Positions 1-4,719 are shown, numbered from the stretch's first letter. The stretch is DNA of 12,889 nt from Thermoplasmatales archaeon (GCA_030019485.1 JASEEW010000037.1:1-12889); one strand, 5' to 3'. A program made the numbers and translations. Notes: generated by a model from the sequence alone, not told the origin.

Positions 1-142
1 TGTCAAAGGGGCATTTCCTGCATTCTCCTCTGCATTCTGGCAGAATTAGAAAAGGTTTTTTCTTCAATTCCTTTGCTTTTAACACAATATTCTTTTCCTG
101 AGTTTTGGATGAAGTTTTAATACCTGTTCTAAACTTTTTCAT
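1..142 (-). CDS. Conserved archaeal-type protein, Cys-cluster, partial
   Basis: This minus-strand gene begins with ATG at 142 and runs off the left edge; 47 codons are visible. The N-terminus is lysine-rich (MKKFRTGIKTSSKTQEKN) and is followed by a cysteine cluster C-x3-C-x2-C in the stretch PECRGECRKCPFD at about residues 38-47. Such spacing suggests metal or Fe-S binding, but I do not recognise the family and assign no function. The start is supported by a TATA-like TATTTATA read on the minus strand at 175-168, about 26 bp upstream of the ATG, which would give a leaderless mRNA. It is divergent from the gene at 197. Confidence 0.6.
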   Translation of the reverse strand, partial: MKKFRTGIKTSSKTQEKNIVLKAKELKKKPFLILPECRGECRKCPFD

Positions 143-167
143 ACAAATATATAATAGTGCCACTAAG

Positions 168-175
168 TATAAATA
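168..175. promoter_or_regulatory. TATA box probably shared by two divergent leaderless genes
   Basis: TATAAATA on the plus strand reads TATTTATA on the minus strand. It ends 22 bp before the ATG at 197 and lies 26 bp from the ATG at 142, so it fits the archaeal TATA-to-start spacing in both directions. A second AT-rich element at 147-155 (ATATATAAT) could serve the plus gene instead. Direction is normally set by the BRE beside the TATA box, and no strong BRE is obvious on either side. Confidence 0.45.
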
Positions 176-196
176 TTCTGTGTCTTATATCCAAAT

Positions 197-478
197 ATGG
201 TAGAGATTGAAGACATAAAAATGAAAAAACCGTTTGATGAGAATACATTTATTATTATAGAGGGAAAAATGGTTGAAGGCAGACCCGGTTTATCAGCACA
301 ACTATTTATGCCGCCTGACAGATATGAATATTTAGGGATGATACCATTGTTGGGTAAAACCCTCACAGAAAAACAGATGGAAGACTTTTTGAGTGAAATA
401 GAAAAAGCAGCGAAAAATGCTTTGGAAAAAAACAGGCTGGAATTATTTCTGGCAAAAAAAGGTTTTAGAAGGGGTTAG
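197..478 (+). CDS. Hypothetical protein, 93 aa
   Basis: I do not recognise this protein. The first half looks beta-rich (FIIIEGKMVEGRPGL near residues 18-32) with a PPDRYEYLGMIPLLG segment. The C-terminal 40 residues look like a charged amphipathic helix rich in Lys and Glu. No signal peptide or membrane segment is seen. The ATG at 197 sits 22 bp after TATAAATA, with no Shine-Dalgarno site, fitting leaderless translation; an in-frame ATG at 221 is a weaker alternative. The gene is monocistronic as far as visible and divergent from the Cys-cluster gene on its left. Confidence 0.6.
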   Translation: MVEIEDIKMKKPFDENTFIIIEGKMVEGRPGLSAQLFMPPDRYEYLGMIPLLGKTLTEKQMEDFLSEIEKAAKNALEKNRLELFLAKKGFRRG

Positions 479-609
479 ATGAGTAGTTAGTAAAAGTTAG
501 TATGAAGAGTGAAAACAAGTTATTAAACAAGCAGTGGTTACATTCCCTTTCACATTGATTTATGTTTTTCATTATATACTACACTCCTTTTTAATATCGT
601 CCTGTAGTT

Positions 610-705
610 TTATGGAAATGGTGATGGTTGCCAGCTGAATAGCACAATAATTAGTGGGATCACTGCCATAACGAGTAATGTAACTAACGCTAAGATTTTT
701 TCCAC
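610..705 (-). CDS. Possible tiny membrane peptide, 31 aa
   Basis: A GTG-initiated ORF of 31 codons, preceded by a purine-rich GGGAAGAAG stretch, encodes one strongly hydrophobic segment (ILALVTLLVMAVIPLIIVLF) and a short tail ending WQPSPFP. It lies 10 bp after the neighbouring 25-codon ORF and is in the same frame as the 44-codon ORF further upstream. It could be a real small membrane protein or the last part of a decayed membrane gene. Confidence is low because the ORF is so short. Confidence 0.25.
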   Translation of the reverse strand: MEKILALVTLLVMAVIPLIIVLFSWQPSPFP

Positions 706-715
706 CTTCTTCCCT

Positions 716-793
716 TTAACCAAACACCAAAGAAGACCTATAAATGAGGGGCACTAACAAACCGCCAAGAAGCGATAGCACTCCAGAAAACAT
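716..793 (-). CDS. Possible tiny membrane peptide, 25 aa
   Basis: A 25-codon ORF (MFSGVLSLLGGLLVPLIY near its start) is almost entirely hydrophobic. Its ATG overlaps the stop of the upstream ORF in a TAATG arrangement, which suggests translational coupling or a single frameshifted gene. The frame stays open upstream for about 23 more codons, so the true start is uncertain. Confidence 0.22.
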   Translation of the reverse strand: MFSGVLSLLGGLLVPLIYRSSLVFG

Positions 794-927
794 TAATTCA
801 CCTTTATATGCATATAAATAGAACTCACACCAAGAAGAAGTGCAGATAAATAGGAAACACATAAAATAGCTTTTACACGCTTTTGGATAATGTATCTAGC
901 AACAAGTGAGTACCTACTTTCCACCAT
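793..927 (-). CDS. Possible small membrane protein, 44 aa
   Basis: This 44-codon ORF starts with ATG and has a Shine-Dalgarno-like GAGGT a few bases upstream. After a basic N-terminus (MVESRYSLVARYIIQKRVK) comes one predicted membrane helix (AILCVSYLSALLLGVSSIYM). It is the first of three consecutive hydrophobic mini-ORFs on the minus strand between 927 and 610. I recognise none of them. They may form a small operon or be remains of one three-helix protein broken by two compensating frameshifts. Confidence 0.3.
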   Translation of the reverse strand: MVESRYSLVARYIIQKRVKAILCVSYLSALLLGVSSIYMHIKVN

Positions 928-1036
928 CAGATAACCTCTTTGTTGACAAGGTTTGTGTTATGTGTCTAAAGATCATCAACACACCCACCCGCACCTCAGA
1001 CCTTGGTTCTCAAGGGGTTAGATGGGAGCACTGGGA

Positions 1037-1320
1037 TTTTCAACAGCGCCTTCTTTCTTTTATGAAAAGAAAGAATGCCCTGGGGACTCTGGAGTTGTCA
1101 AAGGCAATTCCGTACGTTCCTAGGAAAAAATGCAAAGCATTTTTTCCGTCGGATCGAAGAAAGAAAAATAGTCAATTGCTGCGCAATTGGCTTAGGCAGA
1201 TTGCCCCCTGGGGGCAATCCGTTCTTCTTTTTTCTTTTTTAAGGGATTGCACAGCAATCCCCTCTTTTTTTTTCCGCCAGACGCTTTTCTTTTTCTTATT
1301 AAGAAAAAGAAAAGGGCTGT
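1037..1320 (-). other. tRNA-Trp intron 2 (T loop, 59/60), 284 nt
   Basis: A near-canonical bulge-helix-bulge is visible: outer helix CUGGG/CCCAG (the T stem), central helix UUCA/UGAA, 3-nt bulges AAA and AAU, and inner helix CAGC/GCUG. Cutting after the second base of each bulge restores the T loop UUCAAAU. The two ends of the intron match those of the anticodon-loop introns of tRNA-Arg and tRNA-Ala (start ACAGCC plus pyrimidine tract, end AAAGAAAGAAGG then GCUG). The middle is a series of hairpins, including arms at 1123-1147, 1173-1189, 1199-1219 and 1243-1261. No protein is encoded. Confidence 0.85.
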
Positions 1321-1341
1321 TTTGAACCCAGATCAACGGGT

Positions 1342-1543
1342 ATCCTCGAATAGGTCATCGTTCCAGTTAATCATCAACAGGTTTTCAGCACACCCATTGC
1401 TAATCATACCTATTCTTATTTTTTTGGTTTTTTCACTGCTACTCCACAACCAGTTTGATTCGTACGCATTTACGCTTGGAACCAACGGCAGTGTCTTCGT
1501 TTGAAATAAACGCAACACCCAAGGGTGGAGTCTCATCCAATAA
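1342..1543 (-). other. tRNA-Trp intron 1 (anticodon loop, 37/38), 202 nt
   Basis: The intron begins right after G37 and ends before A38. The outer helix is the anticodon stem ACGGG/CCCGU and the 3' bulge is AUA, cut AU/A. The central helix (CUCC against GAGG) has a wobble and one mismatch, so this bulge-helix-bulge is relaxed. The 3' third holds the box C/D RNA at 1415-1348. The 5' part has its own pairing potential, for example ACUCCAC with GUGGAGU and CACUGC with GCAGUG. At 202 nt it is about twice the roughly 100 nt usual for euryarchaeal Trp introns. Confidence 0.8.
1348..1415 (-). ncRNA. Box C/D guide RNA inside the tRNA-Trp intron
   Basis: Read on the minus strand, a terminal stem GAAUAGG (1415-1409)/CCUAUUC (1354-1348) encloses box C-like AUGAUUA (1407-1401), guide GCAAUGGGUGUG, box D' CUGA (1388-1385), box C' UGAUGA (1376-1371), guide UUAACUGGAACG and box D-like AUGA (1358-1355). 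The second guide pairs UAACUGGA with UCCAGUUA at the anticodon/intron junction, and its fifth base before box D faces C34. The first guide pairs with positions 38-45, and its fifth base before D' faces C39. These are the two sites (C34 and U39) that the Haloferax tRNA-Trp intron guides for 2'-O-methylation. Box C and box D are slightly non-canonical. Confidence 0.85.
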
Positions 1544-1625
1544 CTGGAGCCCGTGAGGATGCCGTGTTACCCCATGCTCCCATCAGCGCAGATTTTCTAA
1601 AGTGAGATTAAATGTAACTTGCGTG

Positions 1626-1742
1626 TTATATTGTCCTTTCTTTCAGCTTCTTTGCAAGCTTCTTTCTCTCCCTCATTTTTTTCTTTCGCCATTTCCAGCG
1701 TTGTTTGCCTCTTTTTTTCCAAACCCTTGAACTTCGTTTCAT
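1626..1742 (-). CDS. rpl41e: Very basic 38-aa protein, likely ribosomal protein eL41
   Basis: The 38-codon ORF encodes an extremely basic peptide with the core RWKWRKKKMRERKKLAKKLK, which resembles the Trp/Arg/Lys-rich single helix of ribosomal protein eL41 (KWRKKRMRRLKRKRRK type). About half the residues are Lys or Arg and there are three Trp. The N-terminus MKRSSRVWKKRGKQ is longer than in the classic 25-residue eL41, so the assignment is likely but not certain. GAGG lies about 7 bp before the ATG. The tRNA-Trp gene starts 44 bp downstream on the same strand, so the two may share a transcript. In eukaryotes eL41 lies at the subunit interface as a bridge. Confidence 0.7.
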   Translation of the reverse strand: MKRSSRVWKKRGKQRWKWRKKKMRERKKLAKKLKERTI

Positions 1743-1786
1743 TGTAATTCCTCAATGATGTCTTACCGAGATGTTAAGTTGTCTGT

Positions 1787-1804
1787 GCTTATGTATCTTT
1801 CGAT
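1787..1804 (-). promoter_or_regulatory. Candidate promoter for the eL41-like gene
   Basis: On the minus strand CGAAAGATACATAAGC resembles a BRE (CGAAAG) followed by a weak TATA box (ATACATAA). It would start transcription near 1765, leaving a leader of about 20 nt containing the GAGG ribosome-binding site. No match to a strong consensus is claimed. Confidence 0.35.
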
Positions 1805-1879
1805 TTTCGCAGGAAACAGAGGTTTTCTGCTCTCCCGAAATTGCTCACACAATTTTGTGATTTGACGGGCCCGCCGGGA

Positions 1880-1945
1880 TTTCCAGGGTAGTAGTTAGGG
1901 GCTAGGAAATCCTAACCCCTAATCCCTGATCCCTAACTACTACTG
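1880..1945 (-). other. tRNA-Arg intron 2 (T loop, 59/60), 66 nt
   Basis: The splice motif has outer helix CCGGG/CCCGG, central helix UUCG/UGGA (with wobbles) and bulges AAC and AAU, cut AA/C and AA/U. The intron body is one long hairpin, GUAGUAGUUAGGG pairing with CCCUAACUACUAC, with extra internal CCUA-rich pairing. It shows no similarity to the 284-nt intron found at the same position in tRNA-Trp. Confidence 0.82.
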
Positions 1946-1967
1946 TTCGAACCCGGGATCACTGGCT

Positions 1968-2118
1968 TACATCCAGCCCCTTCTTTCTTTTTAGAAGAGA
2001 AAGAAGGTCCTGTGGTTCAAGAAAGAGAAATTGAGGGGTTGCCAATGGCAACCCCTCCTCTCTTTTCTTTTTCGTCAGACATTTTTCTTTTCTCTCTTAG
2101 AGAAAAGAAAAAGGCTGT
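1968..2118 (-). other. tRNA-Arg intron 1 (anticodon loop, 37/38), 151 nt
   Basis: The outer helix is the anticodon stem CUGGC/GCCAG. The central helix CUUC/GAUG has one U-U mismatch, the bulges are UAA and UAA, and the inner helix is CAGCC/GGCUG. Inside lie a UUUUCUUUUCUC/GAGAGAAAAGAAAA stem and a perfect 11-bp hairpin (GAGGGGUUGCC arm, 2057-2033). Most of the length aligns with the tRNA-Ala intron, and both ends align with intron 2 of tRNA-Trp. This is the shortest, and perhaps the basic, form of the family. Confidence 0.85.
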
Positions 2119-2186
2119 TAGAAGGCCAGTGCCTTATCCAGACTAGGCCACGGGCCCATGCTTTTATTCACCCCGCTTCTTGTTTG

Positions 2187-2381
2187 CATCAAATTTCTTT
2201 CAGAAATTTGATGATACTTTGGAATTTACAAAGTAAATTCCGAAATATTTCGCTCATTCAATATCGTTCGGTTATAATGAAAAATTGCTAACGCAATTTT
2301 TCAAATACTTCGGAATTTTGCTAACGCAAAATTCCTCGTATTTTTGCTCACTCAGTCGCTCCGCTCCTTCGTTCGCAAAAA
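2187..2381. repeat. Run of five inverted repeats between tRNA-Arg and tRNA-Ala
   Basis: Perfect palindromes follow each other: 2187-2213 (12-bp arms CATCAAATTTCT, loop TTC), 2221-2241 (9-bp arms GGAATTTAC, loop AAA), 2279-2302 (10-bp arms GAAAAATTGC, loop TAAC) and 2312-2335 (10-bp arms GGAATTTTGC, loop TAAC). A wider TTTTTGC/GCAAAAA pair spans 2341-2381 and ends at the tRNA-Ala 3' end. No gene is seen here. The elements could be transcription terminators, processing signals or members of a palindromic repeat family. Confidence 0.8.
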
Positions 2382-2687
2382 TGGACCGGAGGGGATTTGA
2401 ACCCCTGGCCTCTCCCATTTCAGTAAGGAAAAGAGAAAAGAATAACTGATTTTCAGTTTGTTTCGGCAGATTGCCCAGAGGCAATCTGCCATTTTCTCTT
2501 TCTTTTCACCAGCCCCTTCTTTCTTTTAGGAAAAGAAAGAACGCCCTGGGGTTCAAGAAAGAAAATTGAGGGATTGCCAAAGGCAACCCCTCCTCTCTTT
2601 TCTTTTTCGCCAGACATTTTTCTTTTTCTTTAGAAAAAGAAAAAGGCTGTTGCCAAGGGAGTGATCTTCCAACTGATCTACCGGCCC
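2382..2687 (-). tRNA. tRNA-Ala (GGC anticodon) interrupted by one intron
   Basis: The exons 2687-2651 and 2417-2382 give a 73-nt tRNA. The acceptor GGGCCGG/CCGGUCC contains the G3-U70 pair that marks alanine tRNA. The D stem is GAUC/GAUC, and the anticodon stem is CUCCC/GGGAG with loop UUGGCAU, anticodon GGC at 2654-2652. The T stem is AGGGG/CCCCU with loop UUCAAAU. A73 is present and CCA is not encoded. A 233-nt intron lies after position 37. A large hairpin is directly upstream at 2707-2744. Confidence 0.93.
2418..2650 (-). other. tRNA-Ala intron (37/38), 233 nt, with extra 3' segment
   Basis: The first 142 nt (2650-2509) match the tRNA-Arg intron closely, including the ACAGCC start, the UUUUUCUUUUUC/GAAAAAGAAAAA stem, the GAGGGGUUGCC hairpin and the GGGGCUGG end. 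About 91 nt follow (2508-2418) that tRNA-Arg lacks, holding a perfect 11-bp hairpin (arms GGCAGATTGCC, 2465-2490) between GAAAAGA and UCUUUUC strands that can pair. The splice motif has central helix UUGG/CUGA and bulges CAA and AAU. The usual inner helix CAGCC/GGCUG is separated from the splice site by the extra segment, so a nested intron or a late insertion is possible. Confidence 0.8.
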
Positions 2688-2706
2688 GCGAATGAAATGA
2701 GCGGAT

Positions 2707-2744
2707 GGTAGAGAAAAGGAAGCTTTGCTTCCTTTGAATCTACC
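2707..2744. repeat. Large hairpin upstream of tRNA-Ala
   Basis: Outer arms GGTAGA/TCTACC enclose perfect 9-bp arms AAAGGAAGC/GCTTCCTTT with a TTT loop. The right arm and the next bases repeat 12 nt of the tRNA-Ala 5' end (ATCTACCGGCCC, 2738-2749 against 2676-2687). It sits between the purF terminator region and tRNA-Ala. Confidence 0.65.
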
Positions 2745-2760
2745 GGCCCAAAACGAAAGC

Positions 2761-2801
2761 AACAACAAAAAAGCTTCGGAATCAAAGATTCCTCGCTTTT
2801 T
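2761..2801 (-). terminator. Stem with U-tract downstream of the lsm-eL37-purF operon
   Basis: On the minus strand AAAAAGC and GCTTTTT arms enclose a perfect inner stem GGAATC/GATTCC with a TTT loop (2778-2792). The structure ends in six T followed by GTTGTTG. Archaeal termination depends mainly on U-runs, so this is a plausible 3' end, 85 bp after the purF stop. A second inverted repeat, TATCRCACA/TGTGYGATA, lies between them at 2800-2834. Confidence 0.45.
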
Positions 2802-2885
2802 ATCACACACTTGGGATATAATTTCTTGTGCGATAAAAAACTAAAGGCGCATACTGGCTTTTAAACGTTTTTCTCTATTTTAATT

Positions 2886-4274
2886 TCATTTTCCGCACCA
2901 GCAGTACAGGCAGAGTTTCTCTTTTAAGAGACCTATTGCCTTAACCATGTCGTCCAATGTTTGATATTTCAGGGATGTAACATTTAATTCCTTTCTTATC
3001 CACTCCACCATCTGATGATACTTGTCTGATTTTGGGTCAAGATATTCCCGCACATCTTCTATGTCTTTTCCCTCAATTGATTTTATTGCCTTTCTTGCAG
3101 CAAGTTCATGTATACTTCTTGTTGAAAGCGCAAATTTGCATGGATACATAAGTGGAGGGCAGGCTGGTCTTATGTGTACTTCCTTTGCTCCGTTGTCCCA
3201 TAACTTTTGCACGGTAAAGTTCTTTAACTGGGTACCCCTGACAATGGAATCCTCACATACTACTATTCTATTTCCCTCTATTATCTCCTTGATTGGAATG
3301 AGCTTCATTGTTGCGACCATGTCCCTGATATCCTGGGATGGTGGCGTGTAACTTCTACCATATCCCGGTGTGTATTTCACAAGGCATCTTCTAAACGGAA
3401 TGTTTGCCTCCATTGCGTACCCAATAGCATGTCCTGTTCCGGAATCCGGCACACCAGAAACAAAATCTGCTTTTATATTATCATTTTTTGCAAGGGCTCT
3501 ACCGCATCTTTCCCTTACAGCCTCAACATTTATTCCTTCATAGGTTGATGCAGGATACCCTGCATATATCCACAGAAATGCACAGATTCGATTTATCTTG
3601 TTTTCCCCTTTTTTTTGTTTAGGACCGCTGGCGTTTATCAGTACTATTTCACCTGGTCCCAAAAATTTTTTGATTTCAAATCCCAGATTTGAGAATGAGC
3701 AGGTTTCAGAGGCAACAGCAAAGCTTCCGTTTTTTTCACCTATCACAAGGGGTGTGCGCCCATGCCTGTCCCTCACGGCATAAATACCCTCCTCAGTTAG
3801 AACCAGCAGGGAGGCTGAGCCTTTGATCCTGTCAAACATCTTTTCAATACCATCTACAAGACTGTCACCCAAGGTGATTAGTTTTCCTATAACCTCTGTT
3901 GAGTTAATACCTGCTTCTGTTATCTCTGTGAAAGAATGTCCTTCTTTGAGCAATTCTGAGGTGAGTTCATCCAGGTTTTCAATTAAGCCAGACGATGCAA
4001 TAGCAAATGTGCCAAATTTTGAGTTGATGACTATCGGCTGGTCATCCATGTCGCTTATAACACCTATTCCGCTGTTTCCCTCCATTTTTTTGCAGTCATC
4101 AACAAATTTTGACTTGAACTGGGTTTGACTTATGTCCTTGATGCTTCTATGGAAATTTTTTCCCAAAACAGCGAGTCCGCCTTTCTCAGTACCAAGATGT
4201 GAATGATAATCTGTACCGTAAAACAATGTTTTCACACAATCCTCTTTGCTGACAACACCAAAAACACCAGTCAT
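2886..4274 (-). CDS. purF: PurF-like amidophosphoribosyltransferase lacking the catalytic Cys
   Basis: The 462-residue protein has the two PurF domains. Residues 1-210 form an Ntn-type glutaminase domain (GTDYHSHLGTEKGGLAV at 20-36, RDRHGRTPL at 169-176) and residues 230-462 a type I phosphoribosyltransferase domain. The latter has FVSGVPDSGTGHAIGYA, a flexible-loop YTPGYGRSYTPPSQDIR and the PRPP motif VVCEDSIVRGTQ at 338-349. Cysteines at 231, 372/379, 455 and 458 match the Fe-S ligand pattern of Bacillus-type PurF. The start MTGVFGVV has Thr where the N-terminal nucleophile Cys is expected, so ammonia from glutamine is doubtful. The start at 4274 is chosen because AAAGGAG precedes it and it lies 2 nt after the eL37 stop. 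It could make phosphoribosylamine for purines from free ammonia or be a PurF paralogue. Confidence 0.85.
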   Translation of the reverse strand: MTGVFGVVSKEDCVKTLFYGTDYHSHLGTEKGGLAVLGKNFHRSIKDISQTQFKSKFVDDCKKMEGNSGIGVISDMDDQPIVINSKFGTFAIASSGLIENLDELTSELLKEGHSFTEITEAGINSTEVIGKLITLGDSLVDGIEKMFDRIKGSASLLVLTEEGIYAVRDRHGRTPLVIGEKNGSFAVASETCSFSNLGFEIKKFLGPGEIVLINASGPKQKKGENKINRICAFLWIYAGYPASTYEGINVEAVRERCGRALAKNDNIKADFVSGVPDSGTGHAIGYAMEANIPFRRCLVKYTPGYGRSYTPPSQDIRDMVATMKLIPIKEIIEGNRIVVCEDSIVRGTQLKNFTVQKLWDNGAKEVHIRPACPPLMYPCKFALSTRSIHELAARKAIKSIEGKDIEDVREYLDPKSDKYHQMVEWIRKELNVTSLKYQTLDDMVKAIGLLKEKLCLYCWCGK

Positions 4275-4276
4275 AC

Positions 4277-4438
4277 TTAGTGCTCCTTTGCCCAGGAATA
4301 GTTTCTCATTCTTGAACTTGGGAAACCACAGAATGCGCATCTCTTTTTCTGAACATGATATGAATGTCTTCCGCATCTTCTGCATCTGATATGTGTTTTT
4401 TTATGCATTTTTCCCATTGCAGATGTGCCTTTTCCCAT
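4277..4438 (-). CDS. rpl37e: Ribosomal protein eL37
   Basis: This 53-codon ORF encodes the archaeal form of ribosomal protein eL37, a zinc-binding protein of the large subunit. The N-terminus MGKGTSAMGK and the stretch KTHIRCRRCGRHSYHV are typical of the family. A C-x2-C pair at residues 19 and 22 and a second at 34 and 37 form the zinc finger. The end is RTRNYSWAKEH. It starts 8 nt after the lsm stop, and its stop is 2 nt before the purF start, so the three genes form an operon. The purF ribosome-binding site lies inside its last codons. LSm followed by eL37 is a common archaeal gene pair. Confidence 0.95.
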   Translation of the reverse strand: MGKGTSAMGKMHKKTHIRCRRCGRHSYHVQKKRCAFCGFPSSRMRNYSWAKEH

Positions 4439-4446
4439 GTTTTCCC

Positions 4447-4662
4447 CTACGGTGAAATGTAGATTACATTGTCCCCTCTAACAATTGCTGTTTCCAGTTT
4501 CCTTTTTGCCTCACCCTCAAACAGCTCCTCAGCATTTTTGAGCACGAGGTTCATGTGCGGGTCATAACCGTCCAGTATTCCCCTGTACTCTTTGTTCCCT
4601 TTAAGTTGAACGATTACCCTGTTATTCAGGCTTTGACCCAGTAGATTGAGGGGTTTAATCAT
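4447..4662 (-). CDS. lsm: LSm / Sm-like archaeal RNA-binding protein
   Basis: This 71-residue protein is a full-length archaeal Sm-like protein, which forms a heptameric ring binding U-rich RNA and takes part in RNA handling. Sm1 covers about residues 13-45 and contains the RNA-binding signature DGYDPHMNLVL (31-41). Sm2 covers 57-70 with IVRGDNVIYI, including the conserved Arg-Gly. It leads an operon with eL37 and the PurF-like gene. A TATA-like box about 25-33 bp upstream and the absence of a Shine-Dalgarno site suggest leaderless translation of this first gene. Confidence 0.95.
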   Translation of the reverse strand: MIKPLNLLGQSLNNRVIVQLKGNKEYRGILDGYDPHMNLVLKNAEELFEGEAKRKLETAIVRGDNVIYISP

Positions 4663-4686
4663 ACAATAAGTAAATGCAAAGATAAT

Positions 4687-4695
4687 ACTTAAAGA
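4687..4695 (-). promoter_or_regulatory. TATA box of the lsm-eL37-purF operon
   Basis: On the minus strand CTTTAAGTA lies with its centre about 29 bp before the lsm ATG at 4662. That spacing places the transcription start at or just before the ATG, as expected for a leaderless archaeal mRNA. Confidence 0.5.
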
Positions 4696-4719
4696 TTGTT
4701 ATGAAACTCCGCATGTTAC

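Larger units (their letters stand above)
1023..1581 (-). tRNA. tRNA-Trp (CCA anticodon) interrupted by two introns
   Basis: Removing two introns gives a 73-nt tRNA. The 5' exon is 1581-1544, the middle exon 1341-1321 and the 3' exon 1036-1023. The acceptor stem is GGGAGCA/UGCUCCC with A73. The D loop keeps A14, G18, G19 and A21. The anticodon stem is ACGGG/CCCGU with loop CUCCAGA; the anticodon CCA is at 1547-1545. The T stem is CUGGG/CCCAG with loop UUCAAAU. CCA is not encoded. Intron 1 lies after position 37 and intron 2 between 59 and 60. The identity is further supported by a C/D guide in intron 1, typical of euryarchaeal tRNA-Trp. The eL41-like gene ends 44 bp upstream on the same strand. 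Confidence 0.92.
1866..2157 (-). tRNA. tRNA-Arg (UCU anticodon) interrupted by two introns
   Basis: The exons are 2157-2119, 1967-1946 and 1879-1866, giving a 75-nt tRNA. The acceptor is GGGCCCG/CGGGCCC with G73. The D stem is GCCU/AGGC. The anticodon stem is CUGGC/GCCAG with loop CUUCUAA, so the anticodon is UCU at 2122-2120. The T stem is CCGGG/CCCGG with loop UUCGAAU. Introns sit at 37/38 (151 nt) and 59/60 (66 nt). CCA is not encoded. It lies between tRNA-Ala and the eL41-like gene, all on the minus strand. Confidence 0.92.

Noticed and set aside
906..1504. Plus-strand ORFs of 139 and 85 codons
   Set aside because: They run antisense to the tRNA-Trp exons, its introns and the C/D RNA; their composition (Phe/Arg/Lys runs) follows the pyrimidine tracts.
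1333..1536. Minus-strand ORF of 67 codons
   Set aside because: It lies in the tRNA-Trp anticodon-loop intron, where the C/D RNA explains the sequence.
1037..2650. Homing endonuclease genes in the tRNA introns
   Set aside because: The introns are at most 284 nt, with no LAGLIDADG-like reading frame on either strand.
2738..2749. 12-nt copy of the tRNA-Ala 5' end as an attachment-site remnant
   Set aside because: It partly forms a hairpin arm, copies the 5' rather than the usual 3' end of the tRNA, and no integrase gene is nearby.
2031..2810. ORFs of 86, 70 and 85 codons on either strand
   Set aside because: They overlap tRNA-Arg, tRNA-Ala and their introns or palindromes and show no protein-like composition.
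4275..4385. Longer N-terminus for the PurF-like protein
   Set aside because: The extra 37 codons lie in another frame of the eL37 gene; a good ribosome-binding site supports the start at 4274.
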